Source: Treponema sp. | GTDB lineage: Bacteria; Spirochaetota; Spirochaetia; Treponematales; Breznakiellaceae | DNA length: 33,535 bases | Direction: 5' to 3' | NCBI GenBank assembly: GCA_009785215.1 | Contig: WQWU01000029.1 | Span: 1 to 33,535 of the forward strand | Part shown: piece by piece, positions 23,223-30,755 of the stretch | Position numbering within the stretch: position 1 is the stretch's first letter | How the letters are laid out: the number at the start of each line of letters is the position of its first letter | Position numbers and translations under genes: made by a program | Notes under the pieces: model-generated | The model's database searches: none | What the model was told of the DNA's origin: nothing | The model's input: the letters and a program-made list of their open reading frames with translations, nothing else

Positions 23223-24184
23223 AAAAAATATTAATAGTGATAGCAATTATATTACTTACAGGCTGCAATGCAGCAAAGGGTAAGCTTGCAACAGCGGGAA
23301 ATTTTACTAGAGTGATTTCTACTGCGCCGTCGAACACGGAAATAATCGTTGACCTTGGGCAGGCATTTAAACTTGTCGCTATCGATAAACATTCTGCGGA
23401 TATCGACGGCATTCCTGCCGATCTGCCGCTGCTTGATTTTTTCTTTCCTGATGCAGAAGTGATAATAAACCTAAATCCGGATTTAATTTTAGCAAGCGGG
23501 CATAATCCGACAGGCAGCGGCGAAGACCCGTTCCGCCTGCTCCGCGAGATGAACATCCCCGTGGTTTATATTTCTATGAGCAAAAGTATTAATGACATTT
23601 ACGATGACATCGCATTAATAGCAGAGTTATTGCAAGCGGGGTTAGAGGGTGAAATTTTAATAGCTGCAATGAAAAGGCAGGTAGAAGACATAACGGATAA
23701 AACTTCGCAAATTATCTCAGCGGAACAAGCCGATGGGCAATTTGTTTCCAGAACTGTTTATTTTGAAATATCCTCAGCGCCGCAGATGATGAGTTTTGGT
23801 AAAGACAGTTTTATTCATGATATGATTTCTATAATCGGCGCAAGGAATATTTTTGAAAATGAAAATTGGCTTGTTCAGCCGGGAGCGGAAACAATTATAA
23901 CTTTAAACCCGGATATTATTCTTACAAACGTAAATTATATTGATGACCCAATCAGCGAAATAAAAAACCGCCCGGGTTTTAATCATATAAACGCAGTAAA
24001 AAATAATCGTATCTATTATATTGATACCAATTCATCGGTACGGGCTTCTGCTAGAGTTGTATTGGCTCTGCAGCAAATGAGCGAGGCTGTGTATAATGAT
24101 ACCGATATTTCCCTCGCAGAGACGCAGACCTCGAACCAAAGGTTCGGCAGGGAACGCAGAGAAGAATTAGGAAAGAGGGATTAA
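23219..24184 (+). CDS. btuF: cobalamin ABC transporter substrate-binding lipoprotein, BtuF-like
   Basis: A 321-aa lipoprotein (lipobox LLTGC) of the helical-backbone metal/B12 receptor class (TroA/BtuF-like): VISTAPSNTEIIVDLGQAFKL, then LNPDLILASGHN, a central helix, and LNPDIILTNVNY with PGFNHINAVKNNRIYYID in the second lobe. It delivers substrate to the adjacent BtuC/BtuD-like pair; cobalamin is inferred from the riboswitch. ggag precedes the ATG. The last ~23 residues (299-321) are encoded by dispersed repeat copy C and have no counterpart in the fold, so they look like an acquired charged tail. An iron-siderophore ligand is the alternative but fits the context less well. Confidence 0.87.
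   Translation: MKKILIVIAIILLTGCNAAKGKLATAGNFTRVISTAPSNTEIIVDLGQAFKLVAIDKHSADIDGIPADLPLLDFFFPDAEVIINLNPDLILASGHNPTGSGEDPFRLLREMNIPVVYISMSKSINDIYDDIALIAELLQAGLEGEILIAAMKRQVEDITDKTSQIISAEQADGQFVSRTVYFEISSAPQMMSFGKDSFIHDMISIIGARNIFENENWLVQPGAETIITLNPDIILTNVNYIDDPISEIKNRPGFNHINAVKNNRIYYIDTNSSVRASARVVLALQQMSEAVYNDTDISLAETQTSNQRFGRERREELGKRD
24111..24180. repeat. dispersed repeat copy C, forming the 3' end of btuF
   Basis: ccctcgcagagacgcagacc and gggaacgcagagaagaa flank a small perfect hairpin cgaacc-aaa-ggttcg (24132-24146). The block supplies the last codons and stop context of the BtuF-like gene, and its end gagaggga-type sequence (aaagaggga) is the only ribosome site for the btuC GTG at 24187. 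Confidence 0.7.
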
Positions 24185-24186
24185 AA

Positions 24187-25209
24187 GTGAATAGCAACAA
24201 GCGGGTTATAATTGGAGCTACCATTTCTCTGTTTGTCATAATCATGGCGGTGTCTTTGGGCAGCACAGGAATCAACTTTTTTGATACTGTACGAATAATA
24301 TTGCATAAAGTTTTTGGATTAGCGCTTTCGGAAAATGTTTCGCCGCAGAATGTTTCTATCGTGTGGCTATTACGTCTTCCCCGTGTACTGCTTGCGTTCC
24401 TTATCGGCGGATGCCTTGCAATGAGCGGCGCTGTTTGTCAGTCAATTCTCCGCAATCCCTTGGCATCACCTTTTATTCTCGGCGTATCATCGGGAGCATC
24501 GCTGGGTGTTGGAATAATTATAATTAGCGGAGTCACCCTCCCATTTTTATTCGGATTTTCTCTGCCATTAACAGGTTTTTTGTTTGGGCTTGTAACCGTT
24601 TTTTTTGTTTCGTCATTTTCTTCACGTATCGATAAATCGATGTCTAATAATACAATCATACTTTGCGGTATGGTATTATCGCTTTTTTTAAATGCGCTGC
24701 TTACAACTCTTAGCGCAATTTTTTCCGACGACCTGCGCCGCATTGTCTTGTGGCAGATGGGTACCTTTGCAATGCGCGGCTGGTCTTATGTTGGACTCTT
24801 ATTGCCATTTTTTATAATTGGAACAACAGGAATTTTACTGCTCACAAAAGAAATGGATTTATTAAGTTTTGGCGATGAACACGCAAAATCTGCAGGTGTA
24901 GAGACTACCTCCTTGCGGAAAAAACTTTTAGCTCTTTGCGCAGTATTAACAGGCGCATCTGTAGCTCTTAGCGGAGTAATTGGTTTTGTTGATTTAATTG
25001 CTCCTCATGCGGCGCGGCGAATCATTGGATCAAAGCATAAATATGTAATACCAATGTCATTTATAATCGGCGGCACATTAATGGTCTGCACGGATTTATT
25101 GGCAAGAACGGTTATTGTTCATTCGGAATTACCGGTGGGTGCGATAACAGCGTTGATCGGCGCGCCTTTCTTTGCATGGGTGTATTTCAGGAGAGGAAGA
25201 AGAATATGA
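24187..25209 (+). CDS. btuC: cobalamin ABC transporter permease, BtuC-like
   Basis: A 340-aa FecCD/BtuC-family permease with about ten membrane segments. Typical motifs are visible: LRLPRVLLAFLIGGCLAMSGAVCQ, LRNPLASPFILGVSSGASLG, a cytoplasmic LWQMGTFAMRGW, GVIGFVDLIAPHAARRIIG (the coupling region) and ELPVGAITALIGAPFFAWVYFRR at the C-terminus. It starts at GTG; agaggga lies 6-7 nt upstream and comes from repeat copy C. Two bp separate it from btuF. It forms the membrane channel with BtuD. Confidence 0.92.
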   Translation: MNSNKRVIIGATISLFVIIMAVSLGSTGINFFDTVRIILHKVFGLALSENVSPQNVSIVWLLRLPRVLLAFLIGGCLAMSGAVCQSILRNPLASPFILGVSSGASLGVGIIIISGVTLPFLFGFSLPLTGFLFGLVTVFFVSSFSSRIDKSMSNNTIILCGMVLSLFLNALLTTLSAIFSDDLRRIVLWQMGTFAMRGWSYVGLLLPFFIIGTTGILLLTKEMDLLSFGDEHAKSAGVETTSLRKKLLALCAVLTGASVALSGVIGFVDLIAPHAARRIIGSKHKYVIPMSFIIGGTLMVCTDLLARTVIVHSELPVGAITALIGAPFFAWVYFRRGRRI

Positions 25210-25221
25210 AATTTATACAAA

Positions 25222-25396
25222 ATTCTTCACGCAGAGGCGCAAAGGCGCAGAGTTCGCGGAGCTGTTGTTCGCAATCTTACATTATTAACAAGAAATCTAT
25301 GAATAATAATAAATATTTCTTAATTAAGAGAGAAGAATTCGGAAAAAAACTCTGCGTTCTCAGCGTTCTCTGCGTCTCTGCGAGAAAAAAAGAGTT
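25222..25396. repeat. dispersed repeat copy D, between btuC and btuD
   Basis: The left part reads cacgcagaggcgcaaaggcg and cagagttcgcggag; the right part reads ctctgcgttctcagcgttct and ctgcgtctctgcgag, the inverse orientation, giving an imperfect hairpin across an AT-rich middle. It fills almost the whole 190-bp gap in an otherwise tight operon, and its end aaagag lies 5 nt before the btuD ATG. No gene is supported here. Confidence 0.8.
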
Positions 25397-25399
25397 ATT

Positions 25400-26155
25400 A
25401 TGCTAGAAGTCAAAAATTTGTTTGCTGGGTATGGCGGCGATGATGTAATATTCGATATTAATTTTAATGTGAATGAAGGCGAGAGTCTTTGTGTCTTGGG
25501 GCCGAACGGGTGCGGGAAAAGTACTTTGTTAAAATCGATAATACGTTTAATCGACTACCGCGGAAGTATATTAATGAACAATACAGACATTTCTGCAATA
25601 CCCCGAAAAAAACTTGCAAAAAAAATTGCATTATTAAGCCAGAGCGCACAAGTTTATTTTCCCTATACAATTTATGAAACCGCTGCTATGGGCAGATATG
25701 CATATTCAGAAAATATTTTCTCCAATCTTTCCGCCAAAAACAAAGATATTATAGAAAACATTTTAAAAAAACTTGATATATGGGATATTAAAGACAGATT
25801 GATCGATGAGCTTTCCGGCGGAACACTGCAAAGAGTATTCCTCGCAAGAACATTAATTCAAACCCCGGATTTAATTTTACTTGACGAACCTGCCAATCAC
25901 CTGGATTTAAAACACCAGATAGAACTTTTGGAATTTATAAAAACATGGGTTACAGATAATAATAAAATGCTCATTGGCGTTTTCCATGATTTAAACATGG
26001 CACGCCTTTTCGGCGATACGGCAATCGTAATGAACAATGGAAAAATTGCTGCTAACGGAAAAATAAACGATGTATTAAACAGCGGCATCCTAAGCGATGT
26101 TTACGGGATTGATATTCGTAAATTTATGAAAGAAGCGCTGGAAAAGTGGAATTAG
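25400..26155 (+). CDS. btuD: cobalamin ABC transporter ATP-binding protein, BtuD-like
   Basis: A 251-aa ABC ATPase with Walker A GPNGCGKST (34-42), Q-loop (ALLSQSA), signature LSGGTLQRVFLAR, Walker B LILLDEPANHLD and the switch histidine in GVFHDLNMA. It belongs to the FepC/BtuD group that powers BtuC-type permeases. It is the last gene of the B12 uptake operon and is separated from btuC by repeat copy D, so its expression could depend on read-through of that hairpin-forming element. Confidence 0.92.
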   Translation: MLEVKNLFAGYGGDDVIFDINFNVNEGESLCVLGPNGCGKSTLLKSIIRLIDYRGSILMNNTDISAIPRKKLAKKIALLSQSAQVYFPYTIYETAAMGRYAYSENIFSNLSAKNKDIIENILKKLDIWDIKDRLIDELSGGTLQRVFLARTLIQTPDLILLDEPANHLDLKHQIELLEFIKTWVTDNNKMLIGVFHDLNMARLFGDTAIVMNNGKIAANGKINDVLNSGILSDVYGIDIRKFMKEALEKWN

Positions 26156-26200
26156 TTCTCAGGTTATCACGTGTTGTAACAAAAAGGTTTTCAGCTCCAT

Positions 26201-26222
26201 AAAAAAGCACTACCCTTTTTTT
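26201..26222. terminator. possible bidirectional terminator between btuD and glnS
   Basis: aaaaaag (26201-26207) and cttttttt (26215-26222) flank a 7-nt loop in the 54-bp convergent gap; a T-run follows on the + strand and, reading leftward, another on the minus strand. The stem is almost all A-T, and the right arm lies in the last codons of glnS, so support is modest. Confidence 0.4.
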
Positions 26223-27949
26223 GCGATCTTACCCCATGTGTCACGAAGACCGACAGTTCTGTTAAAAACTTGCTGACCTTCATTCTCTGCTAGCTGTGAC
26301 GTATCAGGATCTTTTGTAAAATAACCAAGGCGTTCAAACTGATACGACTGTCCAAGCGCTGCATTTGAAAGTGCAGCTTCGCCCCATGCGTTAACAACTT
26401 CTAATGAATCGGGGTTAAAATTATCAATAAACTCACCAGGACTGCCGTCTGCGCGTTTTATTACGTCCATTGGGCGTTCAGTTTTAAATAAGTAATCGTA
26501 AAGCCGTACTTCTAACGGAACTGCGTCAGAAGCATTAACCCAGTGGATCGTGCCTTTTACTTTGGCGCCGCTGCTGGAAGATCCGCTTTTTGTTTCGGGA
26601 TCATAAGTACAGCGCACTGCAGTAATATTTCCGTTTACATCTTTATCAAAACCTGTGCAGGTGACAACATATGCGTAACGAAGACGCACAGAGTTTCCCG
26701 GGAATAATCTAAAATATTTCGGCGGAGGAACTTCTTCAAAGTCATCACGCTCTATCCAAAGTTCGCGCGAGAAAGAAACTTTTCGTTTTCCTGCGCTTTC
26801 ATCTTCGGGATTATTTACTGCTTCCAATTCTTCGACCTTACCTTCACCCCCCCCTTGCGGGTAGTTTTCGATTATCAATTTAAGCGGACGTAAAACTGCC
26901 ATAACACGTAATGCATGTTTGTTTAAATCTTCACGAAGACAATATTCAAGGAAAGCAATGTCTACCAGGCTGTCGGTTTTTGCAATTCCAATCTGCGAAA
27001 CAAAGTTTTTGATTGCCTGCGGTGTATATCCGCGCCTTCTAAGCCCTGCGATTGTCGGCATTCTTGGATCGTCCCAGCCCGAAACATATTTTTCCTGAAC
27101 AAGCCTTAAAAGCCAGCGTTTGCTTAAAACAGTGTAAGACATATTTAAACGTGCAAACTCAATCTGGCGTGACGGAAAAACTTCGGCTTCTTTTATAAAC
27201 CACTCGTAAAGCGGACGATGTATCTCGTATTCCAGCGAACAAAGCGAATGAGTAATACCTTCTTTTGCATCAGATAACGGATGCTGAAAATCATACATTG
27301 GATACATACACCAGGAATCACCTACACGGTAATGATGTTCACGGCGGATGCGGTACATTACAGGATCACGCATTACAAGATTAGGATGCGCCATATCAAT
27401 CTTTGCACGTAATGTTTTTGCGCCGTCAGGAAATTCACCCGCACGCATTCTGGCAAAAAGATCAAGATTTTCTTCTATAGATCTATCCCTGTAAGGGCTG
27501 TTCCTGCCGGGAGGTGTTTCTGTTATGTTCTTCTTATCGGCTACTGCTGTGCCGCGATATTCCCTGATTTCTTCGTCCGTTAGATCATCAACATAAGCGT
27601 TTCCTTTTTTGATAATCTTAACAGCCATATCGTACAGATATTCAAAATAATCGGATGCGTAATATTCACGGTCTTCCCAGTCTATGCCCATCCATTTTGT
27701 GTCACGTTTGATTGCCTCGACATAAGAGATATCTTCTTTTTCGGGATTGGTATCGTCAAAGCGCAGATTGCATTTGCCGCCGAAAGCCAATGCCATATTA
27801 TAATCAATAAAAAACGCTTTAGCATGGCCAATGTGCAGCCAGCCGTTCGGTTCAGGCGGCAGGCGTGTATGCACGTAACTAAAACGTCCGGAAGCCAAGT
27901 CTTCTTTTATAAATTCACTGATAAAATCTGTTCCAATAGAGTCAGACAT
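26210..27949 (-). CDS. glnS: glutaminyl-tRNA synthetase
   Basis: GlnRS (579 aa) charges tRNA-Gln with glutamine. The class I signatures are present: TRLPPEPNGWLHIGHAKA with HIGH, FDDTNPEKED, and the KMSKS-type loop as VLSKR. The C-terminal anticodon-binding beta-barrels follow (WVNASDAVPLEVRLYDYLF). Length is usual. aaggaag lies just before the ATG. A run of eight G (26847-26854 as C on the + strand) encodes part of the GGGEGK insertion in NYPQGGGEGKVEELEA. GlnRS in spirochaetes is thought to be of eukaryote-like, transferred origin. Confidence 0.96.
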   Translation of the reverse strand: MSDSIGTDFISEFIKEDLASGRFSYVHTRLPPEPNGWLHIGHAKAFFIDYNMALAFGGKCNLRFDDTNPEKEDISYVEAIKRDTKWMGIDWEDREYYASDYFEYLYDMAVKIIKKGNAYVDDLTDEEIREYRGTAVADKKNITETPPGRNSPYRDRSIEENLDLFARMRAGEFPDGAKTLRAKIDMAHPNLVMRDPVMYRIRREHHYRVGDSWCMYPMYDFQHPLSDAKEGITHSLCSLEYEIHRPLYEWFIKEAEVFPSRQIEFARLNMSYTVLSKRWLLRLVQEKYVSGWDDPRMPTIAGLRRRGYTPQAIKNFVSQIGIAKTDSLVDIAFLEYCLREDLNKHALRVMAVLRPLKLIIENYPQGGGEGKVEELEAVNNPEDESAGKRKVSFSRELWIERDDFEEVPPPKYFRLFPGNSVRLRYAYVVTCTGFDKDVNGNITAVRCTYDPETKSGSSSSGAKVKGTIHWVNASDAVPLEVRLYDYLFKTERPMDVIKRADGSPGEFIDNFNPDSLEVVNAWGEAALSNAALGQSYQFERLGYFTKDPDTSQLAENEGQQVFNRTVGLRDTWGKIAKKG

Positions 27950-27972
27950 ATATTCTTCCTTCTTATTTATTA

Positions 27973-28557
27973 TTAAAAATTAGTCAGATAACAAAGGCCA
28001 AGAAGCATAACTGCCCATAAAACTTTGTCGCTTTTATCGGCGTTGTTTTTATTTATCTCATCTAACAATGCAAGCTTGCCGCCATACCACCAAAAAAGAC
28101 CCATTTGCGCATCAATGCGGAAGGTATACTCTGTAAAATCTTCTACTTCACTCTGCTGTCCGAAAAACAGATATGCAAGTTCATCAAGTATTATGCTAAA
28201 TTCGTTTATGGCAGATGTAAAATCCGCCTGTTCTATTGTTAACATGAGTTTAGGAACATCATTCTGAAGTTTTCCTTTTCGGTTTTCATCGGATTTATCG
28301 ACCCATGTTTTTTTTATAAGCAAGTCCAGATTATTCTGAAAATGATCAAGGAAAGTCCGCAGTTCACCTGAATTTTTATCCAATGCAAGCAAACGCTGAA
28401 ACTCAATACCTATACCAAGAACCTTGGCAAATTCGCCAATGGCTTTTAAATCTGGCTTATATCCTTTGTTAAATCCATCCTTTGGGAACAAACGTTCTGC
28501 CGCTTTCCGGTATTCACCAGGCATAGAGAAATTGGAAGCAGGATTACCTCGGTACAT
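27973..28557 (-). CDS. conserved-looking hypothetical protein upstream of glnS
   Basis: A 194-aa protein I do not recognise. It is mostly charged and helical (for example DHFQNNLDLLIKKTW and LDEINKNNADKSDK), with no signal peptide and a single hydrophobic C-terminal stretch (VLWAVMLLGLCYLTNF) that could be a tail anchor. It lies 23 bp upstream of glnS on the same strand, and codon use looks like that of its neighbours. A weak TTGACT (28587-28592) precedes it, and no clear ribosome site is visible. Function unknown. Confidence 0.7.
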   Translation of the reverse strand: MYRGNPASNFSMPGEYRKAAERLFPKDGFNKGYKPDLKAIGEFAKVLGIGIEFQRLLALDKNSGELRTFLDHFQNNLDLLIKKTWVDKSDENRKGKLQNDVPKLMLTIEQADFTSAINEFSIILDELAYLFFGQQSEVEDFTEYTFRIDAQMGLFWWYGGKLALLDEINKNNADKSDKVLWAVMLLGLCYLTNF

Positions 28558-28584
28558 ATGTTTAATTTGATAAGAAAATGCAAT

Positions 28585-29124
28585 TTAGTCAAGGATGCCA
28601 AGATAGGCTTTTACTGCCTTGACCGTAGAAGGGAAGGCAAAATCGGAATAATCGATCTCCTGCGGCTTAAGAAATCGCACACCGGAAATCTCGGCCTTTT
28701 CAAGGATTAAGTCTTCCGGTTTCAGTCCGGGAGCAGAAACAGAAAAATACATATCACATGTATTGTAGTCTATGCCTTTATATTTATACACATTTGAAAA
28801 AGAAGAAAAGAGAACCGGAGTTATAGGCGGTGTCCAGCCAATTTCTTCCTGCAGTTCACGGTATAAACCTTCTATAATACCTTCGCCGATATCAACAAAA
28901 CCGCCGGGTAAATCCAGTTTGCCAATTGCCGGTTCTTTACCGCGGACAAGAAATACAAGTTTTTCTCCGCCGGCCTGCCCTGAAGAGCATGATACAGCAA
29001 TTAAACAGCCGGTTGCCGCAGATATATTATGAAAATACACAAAACCGCAGTCCGGGCAGCAAAATTCCTTGCCGTCTTTAAAGGTAATATTTTTTGACGC
29101 GCACTTTGGGCAATAATTGAACAT
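28585..29124 (-). CDS. Nudix hydrolase with N-terminal zinc ribbon
   Basis: From ATG 29124 the protein (179 aa) begins MFNYCPKCASKN with a CPKC...CPDC zinc ribbon (about 5-26), followed by a Nudix domain whose box GGFVDIGEGIIEGLYREL continues QEEIGW, matching Gx5Ex7REUxEExGU. Such enzymes cleave nucleoside diphosphates linked to another group; the substrate here is unknown, although zinc-ribbon Nudix proteins of the NudC/ADP-ribose type are the nearest idea. A longer start at 29163 would overlap the divergent thioesterase gene and lacks support. TATACT lies 5 nt before the ATG. Confidence 0.88.
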   Translation of the reverse strand: MFNYCPKCASKNITFKDGKEFCCPDCGFVYFHNISAATGCLIAVSCSSGQAGGEKLVFLVRGKEPAIGKLDLPGGFVDIGEGIIEGLYRELQEEIGWTPPITPVLFSSFSNVYKYKGIDYNTCDMYFSVSAPGLKPEDLILEKAEISGVRFLKPQEIDYSDFAFPSTVKAVKAYLGILD

Positions 29125-29145
29125 ATAGAAGTATATCAGTATAAT
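29117..29145 (+). promoter_or_regulatory. thioesterase gene promoter with -10 six nt before ATG
   Basis: TTGAAC (29117-29122) and TATAAT (29140-29145) are exactly 17 bp apart, and the ATG begins 6 nt later. No ribosome site precedes the ATG. This is one of the clearest leaderless-type starts in the window. Confidence 0.75.
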
Positions 29146-29158
29146 TGAATAATGGAAA
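29130..29158 (-). promoter_or_regulatory. Nudix gene promoter, start-proximal
   Basis: TTTCCA (29153-29158) and TATACT (29130-29135) are 17 bp apart on the minus strand, with the -10 ending 5 nt before the ATG at 29124. The -35 falls in the first codons of the divergent gene, so the two promoters overlap. Confidence 0.5.
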
Positions 29159-29544
29159 CACAATGCACATTAAGGGTAAGAACCTATGAATGCGATAGTT
29201 ACAATCATGTAAATAACGCAAATTATCTTAATTATCTGGAATATGCCCGTTATGAATTTTTAAAGGAAATAGGCTTTGATTACGAAAGAGCTGTTAAAGC
29301 AGGTTATGGAACATATATTTCCAAAATTGAAATTGAGTATAAAAGACCCGCTTTTACAGATGATACTCTGGTGATTAAATCGAAACCAGTTAAAATGGGC
29401 GCAGTCAGCGGCACTATTTCTCAGGAAATTTGGCGCGGCGATGATTTAATTATCAATGCAAGGGTAACATGGGCATTTGTTGATTCAAAGGGCATGCCGA
29501 CAAAAATTCCTGCCGAGTTTGATGTACCGGGTTTAAAACCATGA
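29152..29544 (+). CDS. acyl-CoA thioesterase of the 4HBT/YbgC type
   Basis: A 130-aa hotdog-fold thioesterase. The family signature with catalytic Asp is seen in TYECDSYNHVNNANYLNYLE (D about residue 14), and the second half has IEIEYKRPAFTDDTLVIKS. It would hydrolyse short or medium acyl-CoA esters; the in vivo substrate is unknown. The gene starts a two-gene unit with the DUF218 protein (ATGA overlap) and diverges from the Nudix gene. Confidence 0.85.
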   Translation: METQCTLRVRTYECDSYNHVNNANYLNYLEYARYEFLKEIGFDYERAVKAGYGTYISKIEIEYKRPAFTDDTLVIKSKPVKMGAVSGTISQEIWRGDDLIINARVTWAFVDSKGMPTKIPAEFDVPGLKP

Positions 29545-30332
29545 AATGGCTTATTTTTCTAAAACTCATTTTTGAAATATTCATAAAAATCTCGCTTGTA
29601 GTACTGGGAATGATGATCATTATCTATGCATTTAATATATCAAAATTATGGAGCAGGTTTGATATTTTTATCTTTCTTGCCGGAGTGTCGGGAGTATTGC
29701 TGATAATTGCAGTAATTAAACTCGATAGAATTATACATATAACAAGAAGATTTCCAAAACGTATTAAAATTGCAGGTTTTGTTCTTTTTTTCATTGGATT
29801 AGTATCATTTATTATTGTTCAGATATTTATCTTGTCCAATATGCGCGGCAAACCGCCTGTTAATGAAGTTGATTATGTTATTGTTCTTGGATGTCAGGTT
29901 GTTGGTATCTATCCTTCGTTTCCGCTGGTTAGGCGGATAAACACATCATCGGTTTTTTTGAATGAACATTCAGATGTAAAAGCGATAGCATCGGGCGGTC
30001 AGGGGCCAGGCGAAGATATTACCGAAGCAGAAGTAATAAGAAGATACCTGATAGAAAACGGAGTAAATAGAGACAGAATATTGATGGAAGACAAATCAAG
30101 AAATACGCTGGAAAATTTAAAATTTTCAGATGAATTATACGATTTAACAGACAAGAATATATTAATTGTCACAACGGACTACCATATGTTCCGCTCAATG
30201 ACGGTTGCCAGAAAACTTGGATACAAAAATGTTTCGGGGCTCCCCAGCAGAAGCCAGCGATCTGTACTGCCGATATATCTATTGCGGGAATATGCTTCTG
30301 TAATGCTTTATGCACTAATGGGGCGGATTTAA
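29541..30332 (+). CDS. DUF218 (YdcF/ElyC/SanA-like) membrane protein
   Basis: A 263-aa protein with three N-terminal membrane segments (about 5-30, 40-60 and 75-97) and a C-terminal DUF218 domain: VDYVIVLGCQV, AIASGGQGPGEDITEAEVI, RILMEDKSRNTLENL and ILIVTTDYHMFRS, which are the hallmarks of this fold. Related proteins (ElyC, SanA, YdcF) act in envelope or peptidoglycan-precursor physiology, but the reaction is unclear. The ATG overlaps the thioesterase stop by 4 bp, so the pair is coupled. Confidence 0.88.
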   Translation: MKWLIFLKLIFEIFIKISLVVLGMMIIIYAFNISKLWSRFDIFIFLAGVSGVLLIIAVIKLDRIIHITRRFPKRIKIAGFVLFFIGLVSFIIVQIFILSNMRGKPPVNEVDYVIVLGCQVVGIYPSFPLVRRINTSSVFLNEHSDVKAIASGGQGPGEDITEAEVIRRYLIENGVNRDRILMEDKSRNTLENLKFSDELYDLTDKNILIVTTDYHMFRSMTVARKLGYKNVSGLPSRSQRSVLPIYLLREYASVMLYALMGRI

Positions 30333-30383
30333 CCGGAATTTATATACACAATACCTGCAGCTGCTGTATAATAAATTAAGGGC

Positions 30384-30412
30384 TTGCTTTTTTAATCGTT
30401 ATATGCTAGAAT
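30384..30412 (+). promoter_or_regulatory. promoter of the zinc-ribbon protein gene, -10 six nt before ATG
   Basis: TTGCTT (30384-30389) and TAGAAT (30407-30412) are 17 bp apart; the ATG at 30419 follows after 6 nt with no ribosome site, matching the leaderless-type arrangement seen elsewhere in the window. Confidence 0.6.
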
Positions 30413-30418
30413 AATAAT

Positions 30419-30727
30419 ATGTCAGAACCAGCAGAAAGAAGAAAAACATATCTTAAAAGAAAGAAATCCGGGCTTTGCCCCCGATGCGGGGAAAAGTTAA
30501 AAAAAACCTGCAAGTACAAGATGTGCGATAATTGCCGGGAATACTTCAGAAATTACAATACTGAAATTTCTGAAAGCCAGAATCAGATTAAAAGGGAACG
30601 ATACGCAGAGCGAAAAGCAAAAAACTGCTGTCCTCGCTGCGGGGAAAAACTGGGAAAAAAATCACCGAATATTTTATGTTCTCAATGTTTGAAAAAGCAA
30701 TACGGTTATAATAACAGCAAAAAATGA
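30419..30727 (+). CDS. small basic protein with two tandem zinc ribbons
   Basis: A 102-aa Lys/Arg-rich protein built from two similar halves: GLCPRCGEKL...CKYKMCDNC and NCCPRCGEKL...ILCSQCLKK, each with two CxxC pairs. The repeated CPRCGEKL suggests internal duplication. The basic character and zinc fingers point to nucleic-acid binding or a protein-interaction role, but no family is recognised. It stands alone behind its own promoter; a DUF975 gene follows 28 bp later with its own aggagga-type ribosome site. Confidence 0.75.
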   Translation: MSEPAERRKTYLKRKKSGLCPRCGEKLKKTCKYKMCDNCREYFRNYNTEISESQNQIKRERYAERKAKNCCPRCGEKLGKKSPNILCSQCLKKQYGYNNSKK

Positions 30728-30755
30728 ACCCATAACTGTATAATTCGGAGGAAAA

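Noticed and set aside
25176-25406. Reading frame across the btuC-btuD gap
   Set aside because: It is mostly encoded by repeat copy D, overlaps the btuC end, and its product has no plausible domain.
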